The notes under the pieces were generated by a model that saw only the letters and a program-made list of their open reading frames with translations, ran no database searches and was not told the DNA's origin. The position numbers were made by a program, and so were the translations under genes. 64,000 nt of DNA from Holothuria scabra (taxonomy: Eukaryota > Echinodermata > Holothuroidea > Aspidochirotida > Holothuriidae): the NCBI GenBank assembly GCA_037179385.1, contig CM074187.1, positions 12,773,450 through 12,837,449 on the forward strand. Reading direction: 5' to 3'. Below, piece by piece: positions 1 through 13,600 of the stretch; the stretch's first letter is position 1; the number at the start of each line of letters is the position of its first letter.

Positions 1-1426
1 GTTGCAAACGAAAGACTTTGTTTTTTTTCTTTCCTAACTATTGGGTTGGTGGAACACCCTTGGCTTGAAATTTTCATTGCATCGAACGACCCGCACCAAC
101 AATATTTGATGGAGTTTGCTAAGGCTGAAACAATTGTTTCAGTTATCATATAGTGAAAATTATAGTAATATATGTAATGTTTTGATGGTTGTTCGGTGTC
201 ATTTGCGCATGCATAACGAGTTTAATTGGATGAACACGTATTCATAGAAATTCACATACTGATTTTAGAAAATAAACGAAAAGCATTTAGAATGATTCCG
301 CAAGCAAAGCTGCATGACCTCTTTGGCAGAGAGGCATATTGGTTTGTCATACACACAAACAAACTCTACAACGACCTGGGAATATAATTTAAGATTAAGT
401 GGGTATCATTTTATAGGTACATGCATGTTACATATTTTACTTTATTTTGTGTAACTGGTACTGTCAACTGTACCATATTAAATTATTTTACTGACAAAGT
501 TACATTACTTTATGTCCATTCGTGTACATTCAGACGTGTCACTTCTCAGTCAAGTTTGCCAATAGATATGTCTTAAAACTAATTACTCCATATTTCCGTC
601 GTCATGGGGAAATGCAGTGCAGGGAGGGGAGTAAGGTAAGGTGACTAACATGCAAGATGGTTGTATGACCCGTAGCATCTGAAACTATTTATATGATGAT
701 ATAATTTATCATCGTAGCATTGTTTGCCTCTTCGTTCTGTTTTAAGATACCGAAATCTCTTTTGGCTTTTTGATTATTTTGTATGGTTTCAATTCAAAAT
801 GGCTATTTCCTATATTGTAAAGCATTTTAAGGCAACTATGAAATATTTTCGGCGGACTATCACTTTTGGAAAAAGATTGTTCTTTTATTTTATACTTTGC
901 TTTGTCACTCAAACCTGACTTGAGTGGTTGGAAATTTGAGAACCTCGTCAAAGAGCAGAATATCTATTAGTTATGGATATAAGATGAAATCACTTTTTTG
1001 TTTCCGATGGCACCACCGGAATAAAAACTTGTACATTGCAAGTAGTTTTGACATGAGGTTATTGATGGAGTGAAATGGCTGTCTCAATAAATTGTAAATT
1101 AAGAAAATTTTTTATACCTCACTGTCAATATAAGATTTAATGAAGCAGTTAACATTATATGTTTTGTTCGGCAAACTGTAAAGAAAGGATAACCAGCATA
1201 AATGGCACATATTTTCGAAACCCTTCGTCCTTGACTTCCGTTGAACGAAGAAGCCAGAGATTCAGTAAGAAACAAAATTCGAAGCATTTGAATAAATGTT
1301 ATTTGTTAATGAAAGGAGAGTAACCCTTCAATTACAAGTGGAACTGAGTTGAACATATAAACAAGTGAAATATAAATTTGTAATATTTGTATAAAAATCC
1401 CTACAAATAAATCAGGTTTTTCATAG
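1..1426. other. Probable intron or upstream sequence of gene 1, no exon recognised
   Basis: AT-rich sequence with only short open frames and no recognisable protein motif. The first identifiable exon starts at 1427 in the middle of a codon, so at least one more upstream coding exon must exist. I did not find it here, and this stretch is most simply the intron leading into that exon. The polypyrimidine-poor acceptor ends in tcatag at 1426. Confidence 0.5.
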
Positions 1427-1643
1427 AATGACAAGGTACTTGTTGAAAAGCTCAAAGACAGTTGATTGGAACTTTTTTATTCAGAATATTGCATCCCAGC
1501 CGGTTTCGACAGAAAACGCGTCTTACGTAGCCCAAGTCCTAGAGAATGTAACGGCCGAGACAAATCAGGTTGGAACAGAAGACATTGAAAAAGTGGTAGT
1601 TGTTTTGCACAAAGTTGTTATGACCAACAACACATCCGAAGCG
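1427..1643 (+). CDS. aGPCR exon A: start of GAIN subdomain A
   Basis: The exon begins with the last base of a split codon after tcatag and ends phase 0 before gtaagc. It encodes a helical stretch including [17 protein letters not shown] and [15 protein letters not shown], typical of the helical GAIN subdomain A. N-glycosylation sequons NAS, NVT and NTS fit an extracellular location. The ATG at 1428 is probably internal, because the frame needs an upstream exon. Confidence 0.8.
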
Positions 1644-4600
1644 GTAAGCTACATAAAATAATTACTGATTTTCGTCTTTTGGAAAGAATTCTAAATGAAA
1701 GTGACAGGAAGGATTGGAATATTTCTTTACTTAGAAAACGTTAAGTTGTTACCTAGTTAGATGAGGTTTTGCGTGTCAGTTTCTAACGAAAGGGTTTAAT
1801 CTGAGACGGCCGCGGCTCTCTTCTGGCTTGTTTTCCATACCTTATTTCTTATGCATGGAGGATACAATGGAGGAGGTTGGCTGATAAACGCCAATATTTA
1901 GAGGTAAATCTACGCGTTTTAAAGATTCTTTTTATGATAATAATCTGGTCCCAAAATCCTAACATTTCTCAATTGCGTAATGACAAATGGAAACAAAAAA
2001 ATTAATTTTTGAAAAATATCTGTTGTTTTCTACAGTCTTACCTTTGGACTGGTGCAAACATTCGAACCCCTTCCTCGTTGCCCACGAGGTAGCCCGTTTT
2101 GTTTTGAAATAGCTTGAAATGTCTAACAGTGGTTGACATGGTTTTACAGTTTCAAATCTGTTGACCTCGTTCCTCTAGCTAATCTAGTGAGACGCTTTTA
2201 CTTAAAATGAAAAATCTTTAGAAGTCCACTACCTCTAGCACTTTATCCGTCCCACCTTGGAATATCGTGTTAACCAGTTTACACGTTTTCTAAAATATTT
2301 GATGCCTGCATGATAGGATCTAATGACCTCTGACATTAAATATTGGAACATACCCATGGACATATCTATCTCTTACACCAAAACTAGATATGAATTGATA
2401 TCTGGATATATATCTGGCTAAGTACAGATTTATACGGCCATATCAATGAGATTTACGGCCAGGTTTAGGTTGTCTTGATACATAATATCAAGTTTTATGT
2501 GGCCATATCAATCCAGAAATAAATTAATGAAAATTAATGAAACTAATGTGCAAATACAGGTTTAATATTACCATAGTAAGCCAAGTATAACTTTATGCAA
2601 TGCCTTACCGGAAATGTGAATACAGGTTTTATGGGTACATCAAGCGAAATGTACCGCGATTCAACTTCAGCCTAGGTATCCAAATCAAATTCTATATGGC
2701 CATATAGAGCTAGATTTAACTTGATGAAATGCCAACCTTAATATGCAAATACAGTTTGAAATGGCCATATGAAACCAGATATAACTGAATGAAATGCCTT
2801 TTCAGATATGAAAATAAAGTCTTCACGGATATATCAGGCAAGATAGGTGGTAAAAATCCCTGCCAGATATATAAATTAATTATTTAGCGTTATCAAGCTA
2901 GATATAACTTGATACTCAAATAAGCATTTCGTTACTTTTTTATTTTTCATTGGATTTGATGCTTGGATTATGCAGAATAAGACATGTTTTCGATACAACA
3001 TCTACTTTTTAGACGTTGCAGTTATTTATAGGCTGTTTTTTTTGGTATCATCGCAATTAGTATGTACATCTGGGCGAAGAATGTATTTAATACTACATTG
3101 GTCAAGCTTTAAGAAGTTGAAAATAAACATGTACTACGCAGAAAACAAGAAAAAGAAACCCATATCACCGTGACCACACATAGTAGGTAATGGTAAGGCT
3201 TTTTCATTCACTGTTATTAAGGTGGGGAATTGATGTACTTAAGTCTTTTCTTTTTAAACTAATCATTGAAGTAAATTCTTCATGGAGCTCTTACAAAACA
3301 TTAATTTTCTACTGGTGTTCAATGTCTCTATATGGAGTGTGGACTATGAGTATTAATTAATTCATAAATAAAGCAGGTGTGGTGCAGATAGAACTTTACC
3401 TGTACAAAGTAAATACTTCACGAGACAAAATTTTGTCTCGCCATATTAAGGTTCGATCTAGTTCTAGTTCACCTTTTTATCTTTTTTGATGTACGTTTTA
3501 CATCTGGTGCGGATATGGACCATATTTGAAAATTAAGTCTACTCATATAATGACGAAATGGGTTCCAGATAAAATTTTATCTCTTTGATATAACGTGTTG
3601 ATCCAGGTAAACCTTACTTGGTCAAATATGGCTTAAATCTGGTTCTGACGTCGATCTGTGTTATATCTGCCCGAGTTTTTTTTTAATCCAGGTATAAAAT
3701 CCATTAGTCCGTATCTGCATCCGATATGGACTAGATATAAAATTCATATCTAGCCCCTATATGGAATTTCATATCTGGCCCATATATGGATGTGGAGTAA
3801 GGGTATACCGAAGTTGCATTGTAATTAAACCGATCTGGAAGGTCTTAGTTTCAAGTAAGGTAACATCATATGCCGTTTACTAATCAATAAGGTCACTTCT
3901 CATAATATGAAAAGTTGGTATTAAATAAAACTTTTCGTCGAATCTACTTAACATATAGTTATTTCAGTCTTTGGACTTTCGTTGTCTTCTCATGACGATC
4001 TCAAACCGTTTAGAAAACAATAGGGTTCTTCCTCCTGATATCAGTATGCTATATGTCAGGTACCAAACCTATCCAATATTCTTGTTTTGGACAATGTAGG
4101 TCACCGTTTCGGTCATCCGGACGGTGAACAATCTCGTGGAAATTTCAGATTCAAATATGACCGAAGGAAAACTGTCTTCGAATACATCAGCCAGTCTTTT
4201 ACAAACATTTGAACAACACATTGACAACGTTCGAAACGACCATCAAACCTTTAACTTCACTTCGACGACTATTGAGGTGCTCATTATCGTTGTGTTGAAT
4301 CCGGATGTGTGGGTGATTTACCAAACAATATTCTTCGGAGAAAATGTAGTAAAAGATCCCTTGGTCACTGATTTAATCGAAAGGACTGATAATGTTGGAA
4401 ATAACAATACCGGGAAGGAAGGAGAAGACAACAACGAAAATAGTCAAAACGAGGTAAACAACCAAAACAGTGACCAAGCAAATAAAGAAGGCAAGGAAAA
4501 CACCGGTAAGGAATATGAAGAAGGAGGGAAAGAAGTGGAAAAGAACGCCACTGTTATTGAAGTTGACCGATCAGCGATTGGCGGAGTATTAAACAAAAAT

Positions 4601-7600
4601 GGTCAGTTAGTCTTCCCTTGTACTTTGAATACAGATCCTTTAACATGATCCTCACTGTCAATATGGGATGTCAAAAATGTACAGAAATAGGTTTACGGCT
4701 TTGTGTAATCATGGAAGTATAACTTCAAATAAACACTTTCCTCTTTGTAACTGATGTCCTATTAAAGGGGAGGATTAAGCACCAGAGAGGTATTTAGCAT
4801 GAATCGAATTCTATTATTACGCAAGCATTTATAAAATGAAGACTGGGCATGGAATGATGATGTACGTGGGGAGTGAGAACTTATAGGAAAAGCTTCAGTA
4901 GAAGCTCCAATTCTTGGATATGATGACATTATATAAAGGGCAGTGATTTTCAGGGTTAAGTAATTCTGTGAATTTCCTCTCAAGGGAGAAGCATTGCAAT
5001 CCTCCACTTAGACCCCAGTTGAGCAGAAGATAAATATTTGTTAGACGTGACGACAAATAATTATAAAGAAAATTCTTGACCTAAGAACATGCAATTTTCT
5101 AATATTTAAGCAATATTCAAGAAACATTAGTTATGGATACGGGAAGTTTAGCCCCTAAGTGCAGAAAAATAACATGTAAATGGAATATTAGGGAAAAAAT
5201 CTTTTAAAGTTTCAGTACCTAAAATTTTAGCGTTTAATACATAGGCCTATACATTTTAGACCTTAAAAAGTGAATGTTCATGATGCAATTCCCATCGTCA
5301 TAGCTTTTTCCATTGCTGTGACGTTGAATGTGGATATATAGTCACTAAAAATCCAGAAAGTCCAACAATTTTTTGACATTCTCGAGGAACAACTAACATT
5401 AACCCAGCCAACATTCCCAGCTGGGCCCCAACTGGGTTTCAGCTGGGCTACTTGCTGGGCACCAGCTGGGGCCCATCCGTGTTTGTCAGGTGTTCCCACG
5501 TGGGGCCCAACTGGGCTTCAGCTGGGTTAGGCTAGCCCAGTTGGGCCCCACGTGGGAACACCTGACAAACACGGATGGGCCCCAGCTGGTGCCCAGCAAG
5601 TAGCCCAGCTGAAACACAGTTGGGGCCCAGCTGGGCATGTTGGCTGGGAACATGCTTTGAATTCCATTGCATTTAAAAATGGTAGTGTAACCTTTAGTAC
5701 TTTCTGTTTTCTTGCATAACATCTTATAAAAAGAAAGTTTGTAACATTTAGTAACCTCAAAGTATTACAAACTTGGTCACATTTTTGCACAAGGTTTATT
5801 AGCTTTACGTAAAACAAGAAAGTTATTTCCTGTGAAGATGCAGCTGGAGGGTTTGAATTCGATTTCCATGCATTAAAATGTAATTTAAAATTTTAGACTT
5901 AAGTTACATTTTTAATAAAAACCAATTTTGCCCTGAACAAAAGAACTTAATATTAACGACATTCCAGAGAGAAACAAGGAAAGTGCATTGAAAAGGCACT
6001 TCCATTACAATAAATTAGTCCTAATACCTTTACAAAAAGTAGACTATTTGTATTAGTTTGTGTCTCTTTCCTCACGGTATGCATAGATACGCATTTCCTT
6101 TTTGTTATTTGACTTGTGTATGCCAATATATATGTATGATATTGATTTGCAAAACTGAAAGATGGCATGATAAATATCCATTTTTTTATTTGGGTTACAG
6201 AATCTGACGGTGACGGTTTACCGATATCATTCCTGCTACATCGTCGTCCAACTCTTTTCAACGGTGGTCAAACGGATGGTACGAAAAAAATTGACACATT
6301 AATAGTTTCTGCCTCAGTGGATGGGGATGTTACTAATCTACCAGAAGAGTCCAATATCATTACCAGATTTCATTCAATACAGGTTTGAAAACTCAAAATT
6401 ATATTAAATAGATTGGTTTTGTGAAGTAGAAGTTGTCTAGTACTTTCAGTTCGTGAATTGTTGGACCCGAACGTTGTTACAAATAGCGACAGACGAAGAA
6501 GGGGCAGCTACAGTAGTAACAGCCTTCCAAAATGACCAGAATGAAATGTGATACTGAAGTTGTTTGGAGTAATATTTCAAAAAATGGGAAGTAAGTAAAC
6601 TGAACATAACTTTACACTGTAAATGTAAGTTGAGGTTTTACGGCTCAGTTTCCAACCAATTGGTTTAAGTCGATTCCCCCACAGTTCTATTTCAAGTTAA
6701 GGCTCACTGGCTTATTCCCACTACTCCTTTAATCATATTGATCATCGAGCAAAATGACAACAATTTTCATTTTGAAGATACTACTGTCTTTGGCTATGGC
6801 TTTGGGAATACACGACAGAAGTTATCTACCAACGCTAGATGAAAATAATAGCCCTTTTATCTCACACAATAGCTCGGGTTTGCCATAGCTGAAAAGTTGA
6901 TTTTTCGCTTACTTACATCAAGATACCACAACAGCCGTAACTGGTTATGAGCGGAATTGAAAGTAAATAAATTGTACAGCTTTTAAAACACAATGTACGA
7001 TAACAAAAGCAGACCAGTGAGTTGTAACATCTGGCAATCAGTGGCGTCACCAGGCTTGTCATTCTGGGGGGCACAACAATATTCCAGGGGGCACTGCTTA
7101 ACTCCACACAGGGCGCCGTAGGCGCCACCGAGCGCGAAGCGCGAGGCTCAGCGGGTGGGGTCCAGGGGCCCGCCCTAGGGCCCCTGGTGGGGTCCAGGGG
7201 CAAAGCCCCGGTGGTGGGTTCCTGGGTTTTAGCGTGTTTGTTAGGCACTAAAGTCGCTATTTAAGTGTTCTTCTATTGACTCAACACTGGTCTCAAAAAT
7301 ACCTCCAGAGTAACTTCCAGTAAGAAGTTTTGGTAAAAAAGTGATTCAACTACCAAGTGCAGATCCGGCCGACATTTTGAAAAAGGGCGAGTTGAGAAAA
7401 GAATTGATGGGCAGTTCAATGTGTGTCTCGATGGGGGTCCAGGGGGCGAAGCCCCCGGAAGCTCCTGGGTTTTAGCGTGTTTGTGAGGTATTATTTAAAG
7501 TCGCTATTTAAGTGTTCTCCTATTGACTTAACACTGGTCTCAAAAATGCCTTAAAGGTAAATTCCAGTAAGACTTTTGGTAAAAAAGTGATTCAACTACC

Positions 7601-10600
7601 GAGAGCAGATCCGGCTGACATTTTGAAAAAGGGCGAGATGAACTATTGAGAAAAGAATTTGATGGGCAGTTCAATGTGTGTCTCGGTTGGGGTCTAGGGG
7701 GCGAAGCCCCCGGAAGCTCCTGGGTTTTAAGGGGTTTGTCAGGTATTCAGGTCGTTATTTACGGTTATTCTGTTGTCTTTACACTGGTCTCAAAAAAAAA
7801 AAAAACTTCCAGTGCAACTTCAATTAAGAATTTATTGCTGACAAAACTAGTGAAACAACTTTCAAGAGCGGATCCGGCTGATATTTAGAAGAAGGAGAGC
7901 TGAACTCGAAAGAGAAAGAGAAAGCAGTTAGATGTGATCCTCTTAAGGAAAAAATGTACGCCTGTATAATCCTGCTTGAACGGTTACCTGAGATATGCGC
8001 CACCTTCAGTTAGCGAAGTTGGAAGTGTGCAGAAATTTTTGAAAAACGCAACCCCTCAGACAGCCGGAAATGGCATTTTCCAGGTGTTTTGCGATATTTT
8101 TAGTTGAAAAGTATGAAAATTACTACCTTTTCTGGTCAAAAGAAGAATCCAATCTTAAATATTTTCATAGTCACACTCTGACTAAAGAAGGCATATAGTT
8201 TTTTTTTTAAAATCTCAAATCTCATTTGGGGGGGGGGAACACGGGAGGCACACGATTATTCAGGGGGGGGGGATGTGCCCCCTGGCCCCCCTTGGGGACG
8301 CCACTGCTGGCAATAAAGACAATGACACCGATGAGCGTTTATGTTACATAGGGTTTTACGCCTTACCTTATCAGCCTCTGCTTTAATCTAGGGGCGTCCA
8401 ATGCCCCTTTTCCGGTTATGCGGAACTGGATTGTTATGCATACTCTACTGCAGATCAGAAATCAGAAGGCACGGCGTAGCAGACACAGTAAAATGTTGCT
8501 GTAAATTACAGAACACAAAGAAGAAGGGGTATCTTAAGATTACAGAAAAAGTGTCGGTAACTAGATATCAAAAGTTGCTAGCACTTTCTTTACAAATCAC
8601 TTCACATGTCTTTATTTTTTGGTAATCTGTGATTTTACAAAGAAACATTTTCTTTAGTGGGATAATTGTGGGAGCTGGATGTTTGTTCAAAAGGTTTAAA
8701 GGGATAATTTGAGGAATGCCAGTATCATGACTTTGGGGTACCTGATGGGATCTCAACGCAGAGTCCTGAGGATATCTGAATGGATAGTTGAATGGTTTTA
8801 TCACGCAGTCAGAGACATGCAAAAACATGTAATTTAAAGTCTTATGTCTTTTGCTTTCAAAGTAACACTCATGAAGCATGTACTCAATGGATGATACCGG
8901 AGCATGATGAAGAGGGATCATACAAAGTTTCTCAGTGAGATTTTAATCTTCCCAAGTCATAGCTGAACGGAAAATAATGCTGAATCAGTCTATTTAGAGA
9001 CGGTGCACACAAAATTCACCAGAGAAGGACATTTCAACACTTTAAAGCAAATAAAAATTTGATTTTAATTGCAATAGAAAGTCAAACATTGAACGCAATG
9101 GTATTAGTTTTGTCTACTTTGACTAAGCTGTATTGGATTATCAAAAAAAAAAAAAAAAAAAAAAAACAACGGGGTAGAAATTAACTTCCTATGATTCACT
9201 GATCACCAGTTTTGTACCAGTTTATATCATAAAATAAGGGAACAAGGATAATGAAATTTTTGGAATGTATGTCGGACATGTTAGACAACATTTGGATTAC
9301 AATAAACTTGCACATAAAATAAATGGTGATTCTTTTGTAAGAATGGATACTGATAAATAATAGCTAGAAGAAGTCAACGGAACAAATCGAAAAGAAATCC
9401 CGTCTCACCAACATACAAAATACAAACCTCTAAAATAATTTATATATCTTGCTGCAGCATTCGGTCATTCCCTACTACATGAAAATAAAAACTGGTTTGT
9501 CTGTTGAAGGTTGTTTGTTGTATAGTTTCGTGATTAACCTCTCTGATCCTGTGCATATTATCTTTGTACGTAGGCTAGGTCTATTGCCTCACGATCCTCA
9601 TCGTTGAACTTTTCACATTTATTTTTATGAATGCATATTATGGTTTCTCTTTATAAATCTGGGACATTAACAGTTGAATGAAAAATGAAATGATATGAAA
9701 TGTCTGTTCAATGCAACATTTACCTGCTGTGAATTAAAAGTTGAAGAAATCACATTTTGGGAGGAAGAAGAGATATTACTTAAGATTTTTACTAAAATAA
9801 CGACGGAAACACCATATGTTATCATTGTTCATGTCTGTAAGGAACTCGTATTGCTCAAATCCAACTTACTTTCTTGTCTAGGGAGACAGATGTGCAAAAC
9901 CGGTTTGCGTATTTTGGGATCCTTCGTTGGACAATGACGTTGGTGGATGGTCAGATCGTGGCTGCCATTACGTGGAAAGCCAGGAGGGAGAAGAACAATA
10001 CACCTGTCGGTGTAACCATCTTACCAACTTTGCAGTCCTATTGGTAAGTAGAGGTATCTCATCTGATTATTACTACTTAAAAACAATGATCTCTTCCTTT
10101 GCATCTCATTCACGCCCTCTCAACAACTCTTCGTAACCTTAGTCGAAGGAGATCCCCGAGGGATGATGAAGTGGCTGAGCCAGGATTTCTCTGTCTGTAG
10201 TGGAGGCCCATGAGGTATGTTGTATGATTACAGATCATCCTCCCCGAACGATCGTTTTTGGTTTAGAGTGGAATAGCGTCCGCTTCTCCAAACTGGCTAG
10301 CTTAAAACTAAATGTCTGTCGGACTGACTGGATCACTGACTGACTTATTAACTGACTGACTGATTAAATGACTGACTGGCTGACTGAATGAATTACTCAT
10401 TGACTGACTGGCTAACTGACTAAACAACGTTCATGACTTGTTTTTTAAAGATCACATGCTATTGCACAGTTTTCACGGATTCCCCTTTTCTTTTTTCATT
10501 GTAAAGGATGTTCAAGGTGACATCGAAAGCAAAATATTAGACAAGCTGACCATAGTTGGATGTGTGGTTTCTACATGGTGCCTTTGTGTGACAATTTTTT

Positions 10601-13600
10601 CCTATCTCGGCATTAAGTAAGTAAAAAAAAAATAAAAGAAAAATGCTTCCCCTAATAAGGTTTTGATTTGAAAAAAAAAATGAAAAGAGTACGGTTTTAT
10701 ATCCATGAGTTTTTGTAATGTAATTTTTATTTGAAGAAACATTAATTGCATTAAATCATATCCAAACAGTTTTTTTTTTTGAGATTTTTGGGACTTTACA
10801 GGAGTTCCCCCTTAGGGTGTCTAAAGAAATGCAACCTTGAATCAAGAAATTTGAAAAAAAGGATTTCCGACGTAAGCATGTTGTGGTTTATATAAATACG
10901 ATGCTATGGTCCGAAAAAATACTGTATTGTTACGGCCAATAAAAATAAGAGTTGTTGACCGTACTGCCGTGTATATTTCAATACGTAGCCTGGACTGAAT
11001 TTTATGTCCAGAAACGTGAACCATATCAAATGGTAAAGCTGAACCTATTACTAAAGATAGGTATTACGAATCATACAACATTAAAAAGCTTTGGTGAAAT
11101 AATTAGCTTCAAGAACAGCGATGAAAGAGACACAGGTTATTTTAAAATATAAATATTTAATGCCATTTAGTTGGCAGCACGTGCTCTTTCGAAATTGCAA
11201 TGAAGAGGTGTAGCAGCAATAAAATACATGTAATTTTTTTCCTTTTTCAGGAAACTTCGCACAAGTCGGCCCCAACAGATTGTTCTGAATATTTGCTTTG
11301 CTCTCCTTGGTTTATACCTCTCTTTCCTGGCTGGAATAAACCAAGTCCGAAGTGAAATTCCTTGCGTCATATTTGGAGCTTTAATTCACTTTTTTACATT
11401 AGCAGTTATTATTTGGATGAGTGTTGAGGCTGTAAATATGTATCTCCTTTTTGTAAAGGTTTTCAATGCTCAGATCAACTACTTCATGATCAAGGCTTCA
11501 TTCATCGGTTGGGGTAAGAGGACAGACATTTTACATTTTTAAGTTAACGCGGAAAGTAGAAAAATTTAGAAAAGACAAATAAATTTCTTACATGGTGAAA
11601 GTCGAATAAACAATGTCTTAACTCTGACTTCTGTTAACGATATTTTCATTAATTTATCCAACGTACTGATCATATAAAGGCAGTTTAATTTGACCTTTAC
11701 CAGATTGTTAGATTGAAGATGATCGGTCGTCTCATGAAAATGCAATAAAAACCATTCCTAATTCTGACTGACGTCATAACCTACTCTTGTCATAAAGGGA
11801 GTGTGACATAAAATGACAAATTTAGATATTTGATAAAAAGCATGAAAAACCCAAATTCTGATATGCACTTAATCATTCATAAACATTAAATTACGTGGTA
11901 TCTAGGGAGGGATCGTTGGTTAACGTTATCTTTGGTTACCCTGCACTCTTCATTGCAACAATTAACATTAGTAGGCTATGTCTCAAGGGCTTAGTACATT
12001 AAGTTGAAATTTAGGTATAAGTAATCATCAGAATCAATTACCAAACCATAAATCACTTACATAAACAACACTTAATTTGAGTCAGAACCATTCAAACTTT
12101 GAAAACTTATACCTTGAAAAACTCTAAATGATTATTTCCACAGAAAGCGCACTGATTCCTTAACCCGCCAAGTGAAGTTAAGGTCTTTTGCTGACATGAC
12201 ACCTTTAAAAATTGCAGTTTTAAACTCATTCGATGCATCGTTGATACTATGACCGTGTTCGATAAGTTATCGATAGTGTGACATGATCAATAGTGTACCG
12301 AATCGCTTCGACATCGTATAAAATCTTCCCCATTAAAATTTTATGTATAAAGAGAAATATGTGTAGTTGATTCACATTTTTTATAAGTAGTATGCTAGGT
12401 ACTTTATGTAAAATTAATTTTTTTTTGTAATAGAGTGATTTTCACTCGTAATTTCTAAAGTTACAAAAATAAATTTGCGCGCTATGCGAGGTTTTCACTT
12501 CCGTTCCATATCGTTTAAACTATTTAAAATCTGTTTCAGGTATGCCGTCTGTAAAAACGTAAGGTATGGTTACAAATTTATCATACTGGCATTCCGTGTA
12601 CTGGAAAAGATACCGGATCGCTAACAAAATCTATACTTTTTGCTGCTGTGTGAAGGATTCTTTATTTAGAAAACAATACTGGTTCCCCAAATCTCAATAA
12701 GTTGAGACAAGTTTAGAGGGTTTATGCTCTGCGATTCAGTGTTTTAGATTTGCTCTTAATTAAATGACACTCATCACATCAAGAATGTTAACGTTTGTTA
12801 GAACACAAAATTCTAAATTTTGAATCTTCTTTGAATATTTTCAAAGTCGGGTACAAGGTAGTTTAAATTATTTAACATGCATAGGCGGCGGAAGCGGGTG
12901 GAAGGGGGGCAGGGGAGCCTGCCCCACATTAATTTTTTATGAGATTTTGGGGGTGGGCATGGACTCCGAATAACTGAATGTCGCAAAATAAATTTTTCAA
13001 AAGTAATTAAACATGGTTGCTTTTGGCTATAATTTGGCTAAAATATTACTTTTCAGAGTGCAAAAGTGGCAAAGCTTCCGGGGCTTCGCCCCCTGAACCC
13101 CCACATTAACAATTACCTGTAGGAGAGTTTATTTTTCGGCCTTCAAACAGTTGCAGGGTATTCTGCAATTGTACCCCACTCTGAATTTCGGAATAAATTC
13201 AGGTAGACTGTGACAAGCTTCATATCTCCGGAATGTCTTGACTTTTTACTCGTTGGGTTTCAGGATAATTTTCTAACAGATTTGGAGTGGCTAAAATTGG
13301 CTACCTTGGTGTGGATTAAAGTGTGCTCCCAGCAGCTGGCATGTTTCTACCTCATGTAGGGATTGTTTTAATTCCTGGGGATGCACAAGTCAAAATCATT
13401 CTTGGGGTGGTGGGTAGAATATTTGGGTCTATTAGCTCAAAAAGCTATGACCGATACTCTAAAGATAATCGCAACACAATGCCCGAAATTGTCGAATATC
13501 CAAATTCTTTCAAGCATTTGTCCGAAAATGGGAAAGAATCATAGCAAGGGTAACATAGTTACGGAAAGTTGAGAGATAAAAATATCGCCACACATTTGGG

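Larger units (their letters stand above)
6383..9881 (+). other. Intron 3 of aGPCR
   Basis: Phase 0 intron. It holds a SINE-like fragment (6630-6735), the hAT element 7039-8306 and a 24-base A tract at 9143-9166. The 1.5 kb between the hAT element and the next exon shows nothing else. Confidence 0.8.

Noticed and set aside
1428..1661. ATG at 1428 as the receptor's start codon
   Set aside because: No signal peptide follows, the residues are mid-GAIN, and a splice acceptor lies immediately before it.
5278..5817. Minus-strand frames with repeated [17 protein letters not shown] phrases
   Set aside because: Produced by the hairpin element's CCCAGCTGGG words.
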